Shown: piece by piece, positions 29,951 through 32,098 of the stretch
Layout of the letters: the number at the start of each line of letters is the position of its first letter
Numbering within the stretch: the stretch's first letter is position 1
Origin: Anaerolineae bacterium
GTDB taxonomy: Bacteria > Chloroflexota > Anaerolineae > Aggregatilineales > Phototrophicaceae
Assembly (NCBI GenBank): GCA_013821665.1
Contig: JACDGI010000011.1
Span: forward strand, 1 to 32,098
Direction of reading: 5' to 3'
DNA: 32,098 bases
Program-made: the position numbers and the translations under genes
Notes under the pieces: model-generated
Databases searched by the model: none
What the model was told of the DNA's origin: nothing
The model's input: the letters and a program-made list of their open reading frames with translations, nothing else

Positions 29951-31156
29951 ATGAAATTACTCGTCGTTTGCGCCTCACTCGATTTGACTCAGCCCTTCAG
30001 CGCCACCCCCGCATGGTGGCAATTGTTGAAAGCCTTCTACGAAATCGGTGTGGATGTCATCGCCACACCCTATCAAGGCCCTGCTATCGAGTCGCTCTGG
30101 TGGCGTGCCGCACCCAATCCCACCCAATGGCAGGGTGATTTATTCAAGGTGTTACGTGATGGAATGCGAACTGTAGGGATGAGGCAGGCCTCATCCGCCG
30201 CACCCGTTCCACCCGCTTCGCCATCTGACACCGAATCCGCCTCGGATAAACTGGTACGTCAAACCGTCCAAACCCTCATCACACCCGTTTGGGCACGTCA
30301 TCTCGACCGTCTCCTCACCCAGCAACCGGACATCGACGCGGTACTGATCCTCACCGCGCCTTTAAATCACTTGGTCGGTATCGCTTCCGAAATCCAACGC
30401 AAACATCACAAGCCCGTCTTTTATTATGACGGTGATGTTCCCGCCAGCTTGCCCAGCATGAGCGGTTTCGCCAGCGGCTTCCGTATTTATCAAGGGGCTG
30501 ATCCCGCTGAATACACCGCCATTATCAGCAACAGCAAAGGTGGCGAAGAACCTCTCAAAAAACTCGGCGCAAAAGCCGTTCATACCGTCTATTATGGTGC
30601 TGATCCTGAAGTCTTTAGCCCGATTCCGGTTCCCTCGCAGGACATTGATGTGCTGTTTTACGGGCATGGCCGTGAGTATCGCCAGCAGTGGGTTGAGGAT
30701 ATGCTGGCCGAACCTTCGCGCCAGATCACCGAAGCTCATTTCGCCGCCCGTGGTACTAAATTGGGCGATTTAGGCCACACCCAACTCTTGCCCTATCTCA
30801 GTTTTAGCAAGCTGCGCGAATACGCCTGCCGCACCAAGATCAACCTGTGCATCACCCGTCAAGCCCATGCCAGCGTCTATGGTTCGTCATCATCACGACC
30901 ATTTGAACTGTCGAGTATGGGTTGCTGTGTTGTCTCTAATCCCTATTTGGGCATCGAGGAATGGTTTGAACCCGGCAAAGAATTATTTGTGGTCAACTCA
31001 CGTGAGGAAGCCATCGACCGCTATCGTTATTTACTCGCCCACGACAGCGAACGTCAATCCATCGGCGCGGCGGCACGGGAACGTGTCCTCAAAGAACACA
31101 CCTTCCAGCACCGCGCCCGCCAGTTAGTCGGCATCATGCAGGGATATATTGGATGA
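29951..31156 (+). CDS. Glycosyltransferase, CgeB-like (GT-B fold)
   Basis: 401 residues. The start is MKLLVVCASLDL, the first strand of a GT-B N-domain; there is no clear Shine-Dalgarno. The middle contains KPVFYYDGDVPASLP and the strand DVLFYGHGREYR. The C-terminal half carries the donor-binding signature of CgeB/Glyco_trans_1_2 proteins: SSSSRPFELSSMGCCVVSNP, GIEEWFEPGKELFVV and a REEAIDRYRYLLAHD tail with the usual ARERVLKEHTFQHRA ending. It transfers a sugar from a nucleotide donor to an unknown acceptor. A GGATGAGGC/GCCTCATCC palindrome (30177-30196) is embedded in frame in a low-complexity linker (about residues 73-100). It overlaps the next gene by 4 bases. Confidence 0.87.
   Translation: MKLLVVCASLDLTQPFSATPAWWQLLKAFYEIGVDVIATPYQGPAIESLWWRAAPNPTQWQGDLFKVLRDGMRTVGMRQASSAAPVPPASPSDTESASDKLVRQTVQTLITPVWARHLDRLLTQQPDIDAVLILTAPLNHLVGIASEIQRKHHKPVFYYDGDVPASLPSMSGFASGFRIYQGADPAEYTAIISNSKGGEEPLKKLGAKAVHTVYYGADPEVFSPIPVPSQDIDVLFYGHGREYRQQWVEDMLAEPSRQITEAHFAARGTKLGDLGHTQLLPYLSFSKLREYACRTKINLCITRQAHASVYGSSSSRPFELSSMGCCVVSNPYLGIEEWFEPGKELFVVNSREEAIDRYRYLLAHDSERQSIGAAARERVLKEHTFQHRARQLVGIMQGYIG
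30177..30196. repeat. GTAGGG-type palindrome inside the glycosyltransferase gene
   Basis: GGATGAGGC-AG-GCCTCATCC, preceded by TGTAG, the family border. It is translated as part of RTVGMRQASSAAP in a serine/alanine/proline-rich linker. Confidence 0.65.
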
Positions 31157-32034
31157 GCAAGGAATCGCTGCATATCGCGGCTATTCAGCGGGTTTACCCC
31201 AACCTTGAAATTCAAAGCGCTCAGCATCGCACTGGCGGTCAAAACAACGACATCCTGATCGTGAATAGTGCGCTCATTTTCCGCTTCCCACGCTATGCCG
31301 AAGCCTTCCAAGCGCTTACTGATGAAACCGCCATACTCAAACTGCTGCAAGCTAAATTACCGCTGCCCACACCCAATCCGATTTACGCCCACTTGGATGC
31401 ACTCGATTTCAATCAAGCGTTCGTCGGCTATCCCATGATCGCTGGTGAGAGCGTTGATATTTATCAGTTGGAATCGCGTTTCGATAGTCACACCTGTCAG
31501 CATTTAGCCGATCAACTGGCAGATTTTCTCAAAGCGCTGCATGGGATTTCACCGGCTCAATTGCCCATCAAACCTGCTCTCCATGATGATCGCGCCTATT
31601 GGACAGACCTCTACCAGCGCATCCATGCTAAGTTGTTCCCACTCATGCGCGCCGCTGGACGCGAACAGGTCATCAACCATTTTGAGCCGTATTTGGCCCT
31701 TGCTCAACATTTTGATTACACACCCGTTTTGCGTCATGGAGATTTTGGTACAGGTAACATCTTGTTTGATGCGACTGCCCAACAGTTTACAGGTGTGATT
31801 GATTTCGGGTCGGCGGCTCTGGGTGATCCGGCAACCGATCTCGCGGCGATTTATGGCTGGCGCGGACGCGGTGCAACCTTTGCTCGCCGTCTATTCAAGC
31901 GTTACCCTGAGCTTGAAGCTATGCTGTCCCGCGCTCAGTTTTACGCAGGTACATTTCTGCTTCAGGAAGCCTTATTTGGCTTAGAGAATAACGAGCCTGA
32001 ATTGATCGCTAGCGGCCTCGAACCGTATATTTAG
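31153..32034 (+). CDS. Aminoglycoside phosphotransferase (APH/choline kinase fold) family kinase
   Basis: 293 residues; the start ATGA overlaps the stop of the glycosyltransferase gene, so co-translated. The N-lobe has the RTGGQNNDILIVNSALIFRF strands (nucleotide loop and the lysine-equivalent region) and the gate segment AFVGYPMIAGE. The Brenner motif is VLRHGDFGTGNILFD (catalytic D197), with metal-binding D217 in GVIDFGSAALGDPATDLA. Family members phosphorylate aminoglycosides, other small alcohols or sugars. With a glycosyltransferase as partner, a sugar or glycoconjugate substrate is as likely as antibiotic resistance; the substrate is not determinable here. Only 64 non-coding bases follow to the window end. 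Confidence 0.9.
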   Translation: MSKESLHIAAIQRVYPNLEIQSAQHRTGGQNNDILIVNSALIFRFPRYAEAFQALTDETAILKLLQAKLPLPTPNPIYAHLDALDFNQAFVGYPMIAGESVDIYQLESRFDSHTCQHLADQLADFLKALHGISPAQLPIKPALHDDRAYWTDLYQRIHAKLFPLMRAAGREQVINHFEPYLALAQHFDYTPVLRHGDFGTGNILFDATAQQFTGVIDFGSAALGDPATDLAAIYGWRGRGATFARRLFKRYPELEAMLSRAQFYAGTFLLQEALFGLENNEPELIASGLEPYI

Positions 32035-32098
32035 CTGCAAATATCTGTATTGGGTGGCATGTGAGGAGGATTACGCAGGGGTATCATTTGGCCTCCTG

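Overview
The window looks like a chromosomal segment of a Chloroflexota bacterium (probably Anaerolineae or a relative). This is inferred from gene content only: a WD40 tail typical of large STAND proteins, very short orphan Flp-type pilins, a CAP-LysM surface protein, family 5 peptide-binding proteins with signal peptides ending near A-G-(A)-Q, and many short palindromic intergenic repeats. No rRNA, tRNA, CRISPR array or complete transposon was seen.

Layout. 1-4118: the end of a WD40 protein, a membrane-anchored CAP-LysM protein with a 1-base-overlapping partner, two tandem 48-residue pilins each with its own promoter and terminator, a small helical protein resembling the C-terminal cap of STAND-TPR proteins, and an unknown 212-residue protein. 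4252-9125: small accessory enzymes (ICMT-like methyltransferase, MarR regulator divergent from an MDR oxidoreductase with two operator palindromes between them, two GNATs, a nitrilase-fold amidase, an AHSA1-like protein). 9319-12264: a peptidase-like amidohydrolase followed by a peptide-binding protein whose segments are in circularly permuted order. 12328-16763 (minus): a methyltransferase, an ABC exporter, a 44-codon ORF carrying a palindromic repeat, an MFS exporter, and upstream of the MFS a promoter, a 20-codon leader ORF and a structured leader resembling a translation attenuator. 16945-21994: a second, canonical peptide-binding protein, its two permeases, a cytochrome c lipoprotein and a membrane-anchored unknown. 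No transporter ATPase genes are present.

22005-22142 is a small MITE-like element with 17-bp terminal inverted repeats and a 4-bp target duplication. It is followed by a minus-strand TMEM175-like channel fused to a C-terminal beta-rich domain, then rho with a promoter, a long leader and a strong terminator. 25457-32034 holds an AHSA1-like gene, unknown proteins, a SAM methyltransferase whose 5' end is duplicated about 470 bp upstream, a repeat-rich non-coding stretch (about 29.1-29.95 kb), and a CgeB-like glycosyltransferase overlapping an aminoglycoside-phosphotransferase-like kinase.

The strongest candidates for something new are the leader-peptide/attenuator architecture ahead of the MFS-ABC exporter operon, the circularly permuted binding protein, the channel fusion, the MITE, and a dispersed palindrome family that also sits in frame inside two reading frames.
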